Assembly (NCBI RefSeq): GCF_002754935.1
Contig: NZ_CP018092.1
Span: 1,860,001-1,924,000, forward strand
Source of the DNA: Thermostichus lividus PCC 6715
Lineage (GTDB): Bacteria; Cyanobacteriota; Cyanobacteriia; Thermosynechococcales; Thermosynechococcaceae
Length of the DNA stretch: 64,000 nucleotides
Direction: 5' to 3'
This document shows positions 9,076-18,800 of this stretch, in pieces (position 1 is the first letter of the stretch; every line of letters begins with the position of its first letter). Position numbers and translations under genes: made by a program. The notes under the pieces are model-generated. The model was not told the origin of the DNA, did not search any database, and saw only the letters and a list, made by a program, of their open reading frames with translations.

Positions 9076-9837
9076 ATGCTGGTGAATGTCCCTTTTTTCT
9101 ATAGTCACGAAGAAACGAACTGTGCCTGCTTGCTCCTCCATGGGCTGGGTGGGGGTGCCTACGAACTACAGCTGTTAGGCCAAGCCCTCTACGAACAGGG
9201 GTTGACAGTGCGGGGGATTCTTTATCCGGGGCACGATCGCCCCGCTGAGCCGATGCCCGCCTCCACGTGGCCAGAGTGGTACGCTGCCGCCCTAGCAGCC
9301 TTTAGGGAACTCCAGAGCCATTTTCAGACCATTGCTGTCATTGGCTTTTCGACAGGGGCAACCTTAGCCTTACATTTAGCCCGCAGCCAGCCAGTGGCAA
9401 AACTAGTGCTGCTGTGCCCCTTTTTGCGGATTTATCGCCCGTGGTTTGCCCCCCTGCCGGCAGAACCGCTGGTCAAGGCCATTGCCCCTTGGGTGCCGCA
9501 CCTGCCGCGCCTCGCCCTCCCCCTGCGGGATCCCCAGATGCGCCAACAGGCAGAAGCGGCGGCATTTTTCAAAAGCTTTAACCTGAGTGCCGTGGGTAGC
9601 GCCCTTGACCTTATTGCCCACGTTGAAACGGAGCTACCGACAATTACCACCCCCACGCTGATCCTTCAGACCCTTGCCGACAGCACGGTTGACCCGCAAG
9701 GCGCACAGCAGATCTATGACCAATTAGGGAGCGCCCACAAGGAACTGTACTGGCTACAGCGCTCTAATCATTTGATTCCCTTAGATTATGAACGAGATGA
9801 CGTGATCGCCAAAGTGGCGAAATTTTTGGGAGCTTGA
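9076..9837 (+). CDS. alpha/beta hydrolase (carboxylesterase/monoacylglycerol-lipase type)
   Basis: This 253-residue serine hydrolase resembles the small Est30-type carboxylesterases. HGLGGG (22-27) would form the oxyanion hole, Ser92 lies in the nucleophile elbow GFSTG, Asp202 lies in LADSTVD and His232 in SNHLIPLD. It has no signal peptide, so it is cytosolic, and its natural ester substrate is unknown. The stop codon TGA falls inside the TTGAC that borders element 1, so the element inserted exactly at the end of this gene and the last codon may have been altered. Confidence 0.85.
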   Translation: MLVNVPFFYSHEETNCACLLLHGLGGGAYELQLLGQALYEQGLTVRGILYPGHDRPAEPMPASTWPEWYAAALAAFRELQSHFQTIAVIGFSTGATLALHLARSQPVAKLVLLCPFLRIYRPWFAPLPAEPLVKAIAPWVPHLPRLALPLRDPQMRQQAEAAAFFKSFNLSAVGSALDLIAHVETELPTITTPTLILQTLADSTVDPQGAQQIYDQLGSAHKELYWLQRSNHLIPLDYERDDVIAKVAKFLGA

Positions 9838-9838
9838 C

Positions 9839-10273
9839 TTCTCTCCTCCTTGAAAGAGAGGGGATTCCCAAAGGATGCTACGCAACGGGCTGAAGCCGCG
9901 TTGCTTCGCTTTTCCCTTGAGCTGTCACCCGCAACTTAATGCGGGTGGGGGCAGTCAAAGACCCCCTACTCACCTCAAGCATTTCTGCTATTGGGACTAC
10001 GTTTATGTTTCGGTTCGTGGTTTCGCACTTTTCAACACTAGCCAATTCGATACGCTCAACATCCTGCCATTGCTTGCAGTGGTTTAGGCTTGCCGCCAAA
10101 GCGGTAGTGACTTACATGCCGGGATTTCTCCGTACTAGGATGTCTCTTCGCGTAGTTGATACGCCTACTTTCCACGTCTCTAGTTTAACACATAGAGAGG
10201 GCTAAAGCCCCCTGAGTTGGCTGTATCCCCTCGCTAAAGCGGAGGGGTTTTAGCCCGCCCACATCACTCCTAT
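9839..10273 (+). mobile_element. element 1, copy A: 435-bp non-autonomous IS200/IS605-like element
   Basis: This stretch is nearly identical, in inverted orientation, to 31404-31838, and both copies are 435 bp long. It is preceded by TTGAC, begins TTCTC and ends CCTAT. Both ends carry imperfect hairpins: one near the left end (CTCTC..GAGAG) and a strong one near 10227-10247 (CCCTC..GAGGGG). There are no terminal inverted repeats or target duplication. Sub-terminal palindromes and insertion 3' of a pentanucleotide are the habits of IS200/IS605 transposons mobilised by a TnpA from elsewhere. Short open frames inside (about 70-90 codons) look non-coding. Confidence 0.8.
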
Positions 10274-10300
10274 AATAGCAGATAGGTTACAGCCAGCGGC

Positions 10301-10531
10301 ATGGAAACACTTGATCTACGGGGTACCCCCTGTCCTTTGAACTTTGTACGCACAAAACTGCGGCTCCAGCAGCTTGCGCCTCAGCAGCCCCTTGAGGTGT
10401 GGCTAGATGCGGGCGAACCCATTGAGCAGGTGCCCGATAGTCTGCGGATGGCGGGCTACGATGTGTTGACGGTGGAGCCACGGCACGAGTATTTTGCACT
10501 ACAGGTGCAGCGACCCGCTGAGCGCCCATGA
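10301..10531 (+). CDS. TusA/SirA-family sulfur-carrier protein
   Basis: This 76-residue protein has the TusA fold signature LDLRGTPCPLNFVRTK, with the sulfur-carrying Cys11. TusA relays persulfide sulfur from a cysteine desulfurase to acceptors such as the tRNA 2-thiouridine pathway. The canonical CPxP motif here is CPLN, which may indicate a family branch with a different partner. It starts 28 bp after element 1, so its native promoter may have been displaced. Its TGA overlaps the rsgA ATG (ATGA), indicating translational coupling in the tusA-like/rsgA/hpnB/recombinase operon. Confidence 0.85.
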   Translation: METLDLRGTPCPLNFVRTKLRLQQLAPQQPLEVWLDAGEPIEQVPDSLRMAGYDVLTVEPRHEYFALQVQRPAERP

Positions 10532-11577
10532 CGGTTGCCCCTTTGCTCGGTCTAGTGCGGGCGGTGCAGGCGAACTATTACCGTGTGCGGCTAGGGCAGC
10601 CTTACTATGGCATTGATGAATTGCTGTGTGTGCGGCGATCGCGGTTAAAGAAAATTGGCCAGCACGTGTATGTCGGGGATTGGGTCGAGGTCAGCCATCC
10701 CGACTGGCAAGGGCAGCGCGGTGCCATTAGCAACGTCCTCCCCCGGCGCAACCAACTGCAACGGCCAGCGATCGCCAACGTAGAGCAGGTGTTACTGTTG
10801 TTTGCCCTAGCCGACCCCGAACCCGATGCCCTGCAAATGACCCGCTTTTTAATCACCGCCGAAGTCCTTGGGGTTGAGATCCTAGTGGGGCTAACCAAAG
10901 CAGATTTGGTCTCTGACGCCCTAGAGACCCTGTGGCGCGATCGCCTGCGGTCTTGGGGCTATAACAGCTATGGCTTCAGCATCACCGCAGGTCAACAATG
11001 GCAAGCGCTACTCCGTTCCCTAAGCAACAAGGTAACGGTTGTCTGTGGCCCTTCGGGGGTCGGCAAAAGTAGCCTCATTCGCCACCTCCATCCTGACGGC
11101 AAGATTCGCGTCGGGGCAATTTCTGAGCATTGGCATAAGGGGCAGCACACCACCCGCCATGTCGAACTCTTTCCGTTGCCCACGGGCGGCTGGATTGCCG
11201 ACACGCCCGGATTTAATCAGCCAGAGTTGTTGGCCATCACCCCCCAGCAGCTTGCCCAAGCCTTTCCAGAAATTCGCCAGCGATCGGCCACTCAGTCCTG
11301 CCAGTTTGACAATTGCCGTCACCGTCAGGAGCCAAACTGCGCAGTGCGGGGCAATTGGGAGCGCTATCCACTCTATCTGAGTTGCCTTGCAGAACTGGAA
11401 GCAATCAAAGACTACGGGGTTGACACCGCTCCCCACAGTAAAACGAAAACGGATCGCCACGGTGCTCAGCACCAAGAGCCTTTATTGGATCCGAAAAAAT
11501 ATCGGCGGCGATCGCGCCGCCAACAGCATCAGCAGCTCACACCCTTAGACACCGAGGAGGAGGTTATGGATGTCTAG
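10528..11577 (+). CDS. rsgA: ribosome small subunit-dependent GTPase A
   Basis: RsgA is a circularly permuted GTPase that assists late maturation of the 30S subunit. An OB-fold occupies about residues 5-75. The GTPase motifs come in permuted order: TKAD (123-126), the P-loop GPSGVGKSS (174-182) and DTPG (225-228). The C-terminal zinc site uses Cys258, Cys263, His265 and Cys271. The 349 residues include a basic Arg/Gln/His tail. It overlaps the upstream sulfur-carrier gene by 4 bp and the downstream hpnB by 8 bp. Confidence 0.95.
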   Translation: MTVAPLLGLVRAVQANYYRVRLGQPYYGIDELLCVRRSRLKKIGQHVYVGDWVEVSHPDWQGQRGAISNVLPRRNQLQRPAIANVEQVLLLFALADPEPDALQMTRFLITAEVLGVEILVGLTKADLVSDALETLWRDRLRSWGYNSYGFSITAGQQWQALLRSLSNKVTVVCGPSGVGKSSLIRHLHPDGKIRVGAISEHWHKGQHTTRHVELFPLPTGGWIADTPGFNQPELLAITPQQLAQAFPEIRQRSATQSCQFDNCRHRQEPNCAVRGNWERYPLYLSCLAELEAIKDYGVDTAPHSKTKTDRHGAQHQEPLLDPKKYRRRSRRQQHQQLTPLDTEEEVMDV

Positions 11578-12731
11578 CCTGACATTGGGGTTACTGGGGG
11601 CAACACTACTCTCACTGCTGATTTGGCTGGTACTTTTACTATTTTGGGGGCAATTCTGGCGCATCGATCAACGCCTGAAGGGCACCCCGCCAACCCGCTG
11701 GCCGAGCATTGCGGTGGTGATACCTGCCCGCAACGAAGCAGCGGTCATTGCCACCAGTGTGCGATCGCTCCTGCAACAGGACTATGGGGGTGACCTTCAC
11801 CTCATCCTTGTGGATGATCAAAGCGACGATGGCACCGCTGACATTGCCGAGCAGACTGCTATCAACCTCGGCAAACAGGTGCAGTTAACGATTGTGCGAG
11901 GAACCCCCCTCCCCAAGGGCTGGTCGGGCAAGCTCTGGGCACTGTCCCAAGGGATTGAAGTTGCGGCTAAGGTTGCCCCGGATTATCTGCTGCTCACCGA
12001 TGCCGACATTGCCCACGATCCACAGAATTTAAGCCAACTGGTGGCTCATGCGTGTACCCACCACTGTGCTTTAGTGTCATTAATGGTGAAGTTGCACTGC
12101 CAAAGCCTCTGGGAAAAACTCTTGATTCCGGCGTTTGTCTTTTTCTTTGCCAAGCTGTACCCCTTTCGCTGGGTCAATGACCCCCAACGCGCCACAGCAG
12201 CGGCAGCGGGGGGGTGCATTCTCATTGAAACCACAGCCCTTGAAAAAATTGGTGGCATTGCCTGTATCCGGGATGCTCTCATTGACGATTGTTCCCTTGC
12301 TCAGGCCGTCAAGAGTGCAGGATACCGGATTTGGCTAGGGCTGACCCCCTCCACCGTGAGCTTGCGTGCCTACACCACCCTCGACAGCATTTGGCAAATG
12401 GTGGCGCGCACCGCCTACACCCAGTTGTCCTATTCGCCCCTGTTTACTCCTGGGAACGGTGATCGGAATGACCATGGTGTATCTGCTAGCTCCCATTTCC
12501 TTGGCAACTGGTCTGGTTCTGCACCAAGTTCCGTTAGCCGGTGTGGGGGCGAGTGTCTGGCTCCTGATGGCGATCGCCTATACCCCCACAGTGCACTTTT
12601 ATGGGTTGGCTTGGCCGTGGGCGTTGACCTTACCCCTGATTGCCGTCCTCTACACCCTCATGACCCTTGACTCGGCTCGCCGCCATTGGCAGGGTCGCGG
12701 TGGCGCATGGAAAGGGCGGGTCTATCCTTAG
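11570..12731 (+). pseudogene. hpnB: HpnB-like glycosyltransferase 2, frameshifted
   Basis: This is a membrane-bound GT2 enzyme of the hopene-associated HpnB type. Features include an N-terminal membrane helix (about 5-30), VVIPARNEAAV, VDDQSDDG, LLLTDADIAH, a ATAAAAGGC block and DDCSLAQ. Family similarity stops after AYTQLSYSPL and resumes in the +1 frame with LLGTVIGMTMVYLL, continuing as membrane helices to a stop at 12731. One extra T in the TTT at 12443-12445 explains the break; removing it would give a product of about 386 residues. The unedited frame runs to 12670 with a nonsense tail. A role in hopanoid metabolism is inferred only from the family name. Confidence 0.85.
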
Positions 12732-12745
12732 GGAGTATTCTCAGC

Positions 12746-13915
12746 ATGGCAACGCTATCCTCAAAGCTGGATCAGCAGTTAGCACAGGTGAATCAGCGGC
12801 TAAAAGCAGCACAGTTGGGGATACAAATCGAGCGCCGCGGTCAGCGACTCAATTTGCGGGGCACCCTACCGCCGCGTCCGGGCACTCAGCGATTGCGTCC
12901 CCATCAACAGCGGCTGAGCCTAGCACTGCCAGCAACCCCTGCGGGGCTCAAGCAGGCAGAAATAGAGGCAAAAATTATCGCTGCTAAGCTGCTGGATAAG
13001 TCCTTTCGCTGGCAAGACTATCAAACGGTTCCTAGCTTGGGTTTCCTCGGTGCGTTGTCTCTGGCGGAGCAGGTGGCGGCCTACGAAGACATGTTCTTGC
13101 GGGTGGGTGATAGCAGCAGTCGCCGCACCACGTGGCAAACGGCCTATGCACCTTACCTGCGCCAACTGCTGCACCACGCGGCTGCCCATCCCGACTGGGC
13201 ACTACCAGAGCTGATCTACACCCTGCTTGAGCAGTTACCGCCGCACCGCCGCCAACGACAGGTGGCCTGTACAGCACTTCAAGGGCTGTGTCGCTTTCTG
13301 CAGGTGGAGTTGCCCATTCCCTTATCCCGGTTTTGGGGGCACTATTCCCCGAACCGCACCCAAGAGCGTCAGCTTCCTGAAGACAGCACTATTGTTGCTG
13401 CGTTTGCTCAGATTCCCCACCCGGGATGGCAGTACGTCTATGGGTTGATGGCAACCTATGGCCTCCGCAATCACGAGGTCTTTTTTTGTGATCTGACGGG
13501 TTTGGCCAATGGCGACCCCCAAGGCCGAATTGAGGTATTAGCCACAACAAAAACCGGTTCCCATTACGTGTGGCCGTTTCCACCTCAATGGATTGATGTA
13601 TTCCAATTGCGATCGCCCCGGCTGCCCCAGATCAACACCGACTTGAGCACCACACCCTTGCAACGGATTGGCCAGCGGGTGAACCAGCAGTTTCGTCGGT
13701 ATGGCATTCCCTTTCGCCCCTACGATCTGCGCCATGCTTGGGCGGTACGTACCATTCACTACGGCTTACCCGATACCGTGGCCGCACGGATGATGGGGCA
13801 CAGTGTGGCCATTCATCATCGTACCTATCACCGCTGGTTAACCCTGCGAGATCAGCAGCAGGCTGTGGCGCGGGTGTTGGCACAGCAGGGGGATGCGCTG
13901 GAGTTGAATCTCTAA
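12746..13915 (+). CDS. tyrosine-family site-specific recombinase
   Basis: This 389-residue lambda-integrase-type protein shows the catalytic residues in order: Arg in TYGLRNHEVF, the H-x-x-R box in RPYDLRHAWAVR, the GHS of MMGHS, and the nucleophile Tyr in HRTYHRW. The ATG at 12746 is chosen because it has a GGGAG ribosome-binding site and begins just after the frame-corrected hpnB stop. A longer in-frame start would overlap hpnB. It belongs to the same transcription unit as rsgA and hpnB, which suggests a settled chromosomal recombinase rather than a prophage integrase. No att-like repeats were found beside it. Confidence 0.85.
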   Translation: MATLSSKLDQQLAQVNQRLKAAQLGIQIERRGQRLNLRGTLPPRPGTQRLRPHQQRLSLALPATPAGLKQAEIEAKIIAAKLLDKSFRWQDYQTVPSLGFLGALSLAEQVAAYEDMFLRVGDSSSRRTTWQTAYAPYLRQLLHHAAAHPDWALPELIYTLLEQLPPHRRQRQVACTALQGLCRFLQVELPIPLSRFWGHYSPNRTQERQLPEDSTIVAAFAQIPHPGWQYVYGLMATYGLRNHEVFFCDLTGLANGDPQGRIEVLATTKTGSHYVWPFPPQWIDVFQLRSPRLPQINTDLSTTPLQRIGQRVNQQFRRYGIPFRPYDLRHAWAVRTIHYGLPDTVAARMMGHSVAIHHRTYHRWLTLRDQQQAVARVLAQQGDALELNL

Positions 13916-13956
13916 TGCTTTCAAACTTGGCTTACTAACGATCGCCACTGAACTCC

Positions 13957-14601
13957 TTAATTGAGGAACGTCTTGATGATCCTAAAGGTCAAGTTGATTC
14001 GCGGTGCGACGTTCCTTGACGTTTTTGGAACTTGGTGAAACCAGTAGTGCTGAGTCGCTCCACCCATGATTAACAAACTACCGGCACTGAGATCAAACGA
14101 CACCCTCAGGTGAGGGTTCCTCTTGTGTTTGAATGCAAACCTCCGCGTTGCCCCAAAACTCACTGAGGCAAGGAGCGGGTTCTCTCCTAGCTCCGGCTCA
14201 TCATCACTGTGCCAAGCAACGCTGTCATTTCCATCCCGATAGAGGTTGATCAAGACGCTATTAAAACTCACACCACACACGCTCTCGATAGCGTTTTTAA
14301 TCATCATCAGAGTCGGTGTCCAAGGTTCCGGCTCCATTGTAATTCCTGAGTAGGTGTAGGATTTCCCCGGATCGCCGTGCCAAGCAGTAAGTCTAGGCAC
14401 AAGCATTGTTTTGCCAAATAGGGTGATTGAGTCCTGCCGCCACGGGGTCTGATTCAGCAATTCTGAATAGATGTGTTCACTGTCTATAGCACTGAAAAAT
14501 TGCTCGTAGAATATAACGCTGGCATCAGGGATGTCGATAATTTGGGGTGTAAGCTGGACTGACGCGTCCTGAGAGTCCAAGAAATTGAGCTGCTGCATCA
14601 C
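13957..14601 (-). CDS. alkB: AlkB-like 2-oxoglutarate/Fe(II) dioxygenase
   Basis: This 214-residue dioxygenase should directly reverse alkyl damage on nucleic-acid bases. The iron ligands are His131 and Asp133 (WHSDDE) and His189 (WFHQVPK). Arg201 and Arg207, in RINLTFR, fit the 2-oxoglutarate and substrate positions. It resembles the short AlkB2/ABH2-type proteins rather than E. coli AlkB. It is convergent with the recombinase gene and divergent from the VWA/tubulin-like operon. Its GC content is somewhat lower than that of the genes to its left. Confidence 0.9.
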   Translation of the reverse strand: MMQQLNFLDSQDASVQLTPQIIDIPDASVIFYEQFFSAIDSEHIYSELLNQTPWRQDSITLFGKTMLVPRLTAWHGDPGKSYTYSGITMEPEPWTPTLMMIKNAIESVCGVSFNSVLINLYRDGNDSVAWHSDDEPELGENPLLASVSFGATRRFAFKHKRNPHLRVSFDLSAGSLLIMGGATQHYWFHQVPKTSRNVAPRINLTFRIIKTFLN

Positions 14602-14686
14602 TCGCCACCGACGACTACTCCTATCCTGTCACGTCATCTCAGTCTAACGGACATTTTTGAACGAGGCAGGGCTAGGGCAGAAGGGG

Positions 14687-14715
14687 CTGACATTTGAGCG
14701 CTGACATCCTAATAT
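14687..14715 (+). promoter_or_regulatory. sigma70-type promoter of the VWA/tubulin-like operon
   Basis: CTGACA (14687-14692) and TAATAT (14710-14715) are separated by exactly 17 bases, close to the ideal -35/-10 arrangement. A start site near 14722 would give a leader of about 20 nt before the ATG at 14743. No obvious operator palindrome is visible next to it. Confidence 0.5.
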
Positions 14716-14742
14716 CAAAACAACTTTGGGCATACTTTCCCT

Positions 14743-15843
14743 ATGACTTCCCCTGTCGTTCTTGGTAATCGACCTTTAAGCCCTCTACAACAGAAAGGAC
14801 TGGATTGGGTGCAGTTATGGGGAGGTCGAGATGTGGCACTGGCGATCGACCTGACGGAAAGCGTAGGTCTTAACGATTCGGGACGGCTCCACTTGCGCCA
14901 CATTGTTGAACAAACCCTTAATAAAGGGGACACAATCCATATTATTCCCTTTGCTACGACGGTGCGATCGCCCATTACGATTGAGTATCAAGGGGAACAG
15001 GACATTCCCAAAATTTTAGAAGTCATTCCCATGGATGCTGGGCCCGAGCGCGGCACCGATATTCAATGTGCTGAGCTTTACGTTTATCGGTACCTTGCGC
15101 AACTGAATCAAAGGCGACTTCAACAGCAACAGCCCATTAAGGCACAGTCAGTCATTTGGTTAACCGATGCCCCCCTGAACATTCCTCAAGGTGAATCACA
15201 ACGGTGGACTGAAGCTCCCAATAGCCCCTGCGGCATCCATAACAGCTCTAGGGCAGATGAGCGGAGCCAATGGCTGGGGACCTTACCCATGACCCAACGC
15301 AGTATCCAGCCGGGGCAGTTTCAGCTTACTGTTGTTGATATTCCTCCGACCGTACAGGAATTTTGTACCCCCAAACCCGGTGGTGGTGAAGTCTGCCTTG
15401 TGAATAGCTACCTTTGGGGACAACTTTGGTGGCAACTGCTGCTAGTGAGTTTGCTTGGAATGGTTGTGGGAGGCGGCGGCCTGTTTTTCTTCATTCGCTG
15501 GCTGAGACAGCAACTTCCGTGGACAGTTACGGTGGCGGTGGGTGACCAAGAATACAGATTTCCCCTCAAACATGCTGGAAAAATTGGTCTAGGAGAGCTG
15601 GTTTCCGGATCGCTGTACTTCGTCTCCCTACCTTGTTCAGAAGCTGTTGGCTTTTTACTCCGCCAGCACAACACGCTGCGCATCGGTACAGTCCACCCAG
15701 CAAAACTCACATACAGAGGCCAGCAAATTTACACAAATGTCAATGGTCAAGAAATTGATACAAATGTATTTATACCAAGAAACAATGAATTTGTTATAGT
15801 TACCTATAACGATATCGATATCCAGATCACCATCACAATGTAG
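14743..15843 (+). CDS. VWA-domain membrane protein, first gene of the tubulin-like operon
   Basis: Residues about 28-205 form a von Willebrand factor A domain with an apparently complete MIDAS metal site: Asp36-x-Thr38-x-Ser40 in DLTES, Thr105 in GTD and Asp142 in LTDAP. A single membrane helix spans about 228-251 and is followed by basic residues and a beta-rich domain of about 115 residues. There is no N-terminal signal peptide, so topology is uncertain: positive charges after the helix favour a cytosolic C-terminus. VWA domains with MIDAS sites usually act as metal-dependent protein-binding scaffolds. It is 36 bp upstream of the tubulin-like gene. I do not recognise a characterised homologue of the full protein. 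Confidence 0.8.
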   Translation: MTSPVVLGNRPLSPLQQKGLDWVQLWGGRDVALAIDLTESVGLNDSGRLHLRHIVEQTLNKGDTIHIIPFATTVRSPITIEYQGEQDIPKILEVIPMDAGPERGTDIQCAELYVYRYLAQLNQRRLQQQQPIKAQSVIWLTDAPLNIPQGESQRWTEAPNSPCGIHNSSRADERSQWLGTLPMTQRSIQPGQFQLTVVDIPPTVQEFCTPKPGGGEVCLVNSYLWGQLWWQLLLVSLLGMVVGGGGLFFFIRWLRQQLPWTVTVAVGDQEYRFPLKHAGKIGLGELVSGSLYFVSLPCSEAVGFLLRQHNTLRIGTVHPAKLTYRGQQIYTNVNGQEIDTNVFIPRNNEFVIVTYNDIDIQITITM

Positions 15844-15879
15844 GTTTCGTGTTTAAAGCCTGAGTCATAGGGGAGCTTC

Positions 15880-18800
15880 ATGGCAAGCATAGAAGAGTCA
15901 AACAGTCTGTTTTCTGTCACGCGGTCGATCTGTGTGGGCATTGGTGGCACAGGGCGGGATGTCTTGGTTCGCATTCGCGAGAACATTGTTGATGCATTTG
16001 GCTCCCTTGCCGATTTACCCATCATTAGTTTTGTCCAGATAGACACCGATCGCGGCGGCTCCATTCCCAACTATCGCGGCCAAAACATTAGTTTTACACC
16101 CTCAGAAATTGTGCATATCAAAGTTTCCTTAAATCAGGTAAATCAATTTAGGCAGAACTTTGATACTCGCAGTGGAAATGAGCATATTGACACTCCTGAT
16201 GACAATATTCTAGAGTGGTTTCCCCCTGAACTCATCAAAAACTTGCAGGCCATTGAAAATGGAGCAGGAGCCGTTCGAGCCATAGGGCGGTTTGCGCTGT
16301 TCAAAAATTATCAGAAGGTTGTTGAGAGTCTCCAACAAGCTCATCACCGGGTTCTGAGTGCTAATGTTCAGTCGCTCATTGAGCGTGGCATGGATGTCAA
16401 GCCGGGGCTGCGGGTCTTTGTTGCGGGTTCCCTTTGCGGTGGCACCGGTGGTGGAATGTTTCTAGATATGGGCTATATCCTACGTCAGCTTTTTGCAAGG
16501 GGAGTGGCAGACTTTGAAACCCATGGCTATTTCATTATCTGTCCAGAGCTTTACGGCGGCAATCAGCATGTTAAAGCCAATACCTATGCTGCCCTAAAAG
16601 AACTAGACTTCTACAATCGTTTTGGGACGACCTTTGAGGCTCAGTATCCGGGGCAATTTCGTCTGCGGGAGCAGCGAGAACCCTATAACTATACTTACCT
16701 GATTTCTAACGCTACGCCCGGCAATACGTTTATTATCCCACCCAGCGCTGAAGCTAAAGAACAAATTACGAACAACATTGCTCAAAAAATTTGTCTCTCT
16801 TTTAGTAGCAATGCGACAGCTGCTGCTGAAATTTCTGCACGGGATAACCTGAAGGCTATTGATGGCGGGGAGGAGGCATACGATAGGCATCCTCGCCCTA
16901 ATCGCCAACGGTATATGACAATGGGGTTGGCTAGTATTTATTTTCCCCAAGAGCAGATCAGTGCGCTTGCTGCTAATCAGGTTAAAATCGAGGTTTTGGA
17001 ATTTTGGGAAAGCGGTTTAGGGACAGCCCCTAGTGCCGCTCAGATCCAGCGGGTTTTTGCTGGGCGCTGCGCTTGGGAAACAGACAGTGTAGGTGCACTG
17101 CTGAAAAAACGCCTTGAGACCCTAGAGACTTCAGGGACGACGGTTCAAGCAAAGATTACCCAATGGCACAACAATCAGTATGCTGCTATCAGTGCAGCCC
17201 GCTCCGTTGCAGAGCAGGATAATCTCAAGGTAACCTTGCCCCAAAATTTTGCTGCTTTAGCGAGCTATGTTCGCCTTGGAGACAATGCCAAGGAAAGGGG
17301 TGTATGGCTAGCACCGCTGGTAGAGCAAACCTCAGGGGTCATTACCGACATCAAAGATAGTATCAATGTATTCTTAGCGCAAATACTACAACCAGATCAT
17401 GAATTTTTTGGGCTTGAGAATGGGCTATCTTGGCTGCAACACCTAAAGCAGACCTTTGAACGCGCCCGTGGAGAACAACTGCAAGATAAGAAGCGGCCCG
17501 TTGATCCCAGCGGTGAGCTAAATGGCATTACCCAGCGGATGCAGCATGAGGTACAGGCTATCCGCAGCCAGCGATTTCCTTGGTGGGGTAAGACAGGCAA
17601 AATTCAAGTGGCATTTCGCACGGCAGTTGATCAGGTGACGGCTCTAGCCAAGAAAAATTACCAGTGGCAAATTTCTCGTCAGGTGCAGTTAGCAGCGGAA
17701 GAGCTGATTGAGTTTACAAATCAAAAAATTGCTGCACTAGATAACCTCAGAAACAGTATCCATAATGAGATTATTGAGCTACAAAGTAATGCTGATAGAC
17801 TCACTCAAACCAACGTTAAAAAGCGTATCGGTTTATTAATCATCTCAGCGCAAGATACGCAGCAGTTAGTTGAAGCGGTGTTACCGCCTCAGAGTTCAGA
17901 GCGTCGCTTGGCATTGAACCGGATTTCCACCCAAATCATTCAGAACTCTACTCTTGTCAATAGTGATGAGCGCCCCAGTCTAGAGCGCTTTTTGCAGAAC
18001 CAGTTTGAGCCAGCAGATGTTCGTCAGGCATTAAATAGAGTGGTTGATCAGGGGACTACAACGCAGATGAAAAAACTGCGCAAGTCAGCAGTTCAGCAGT
18101 TTATGGCAACGATGGGAAGCCGCCAGCAGCTACTAGCTTACCTTACAGAACTCAGTCAGCAGTCCGAAGTGTTATTGCCCTTGAACCTTGACGATGGCTA
18201 TTTTAATAAAGCCGACTACAAGCAATCTAGGATTATTGCTTACCATCAGCCTAACGATGACTCCTCGGTAGAAGCTTTTCAGCAGTTGCTACAAGAGAGT
18301 GATGTTTTGAGAAATGCTCGAGTGGTGCCACTTCCAGATTCCGAGCAGCATCATGTCATTTTTGTGACGGAGTATGCAGCTTTTCCCCTACGGCTGATCA
18401 ATAGTTTAGAGCATGGGGGGCTAAAGTATGCCTATGAGTCAACAAAAGGAAGATACTTACACACCAATAAAAATATTGAGCCCAGTTTGACAGATGTTTT
18501 GCCACCTCCTCCCGACGTGGTTATAACAGTGAAAGAATTGTTTTTTAAGTGCTTGGGACTGGGGATATTCGATGGCCGAGATAATGGTGATTTGAGTTTA
18601 TTGAGCCATAGTAAGAGGATTTTTCTGGGTAAAGATTGGTCAGCCATCATTGATCAACTGAGCTGGGCGCAGGTGCAAAAAGCGCAGGAAAATGGGGCAA
18701 GCCTAACCCTAACTGATTTTTTGGGTCAACAGTGTAGTCAAAAGATTCAGCAGCTCGTCGAGAACCCATCAGATTGGTATGGCGATTCTGAAAGAAACTA

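Noticed and set aside
8785-9141. 118-codon leftward frame opposite the 65-aa gene and the esterase start
   Set aside because: It lacks a ribosome-binding site and protein-like composition, and the + strand gene has a good start signal. It is probably a shadow frame.
9878-10205. Open frames of 70-90 codons inside element 1 (also in copy B)
   Set aside because: They occur on both strands, are not conserved in style with known transposases, and overlap the structured ends. I treat them as non-coding.
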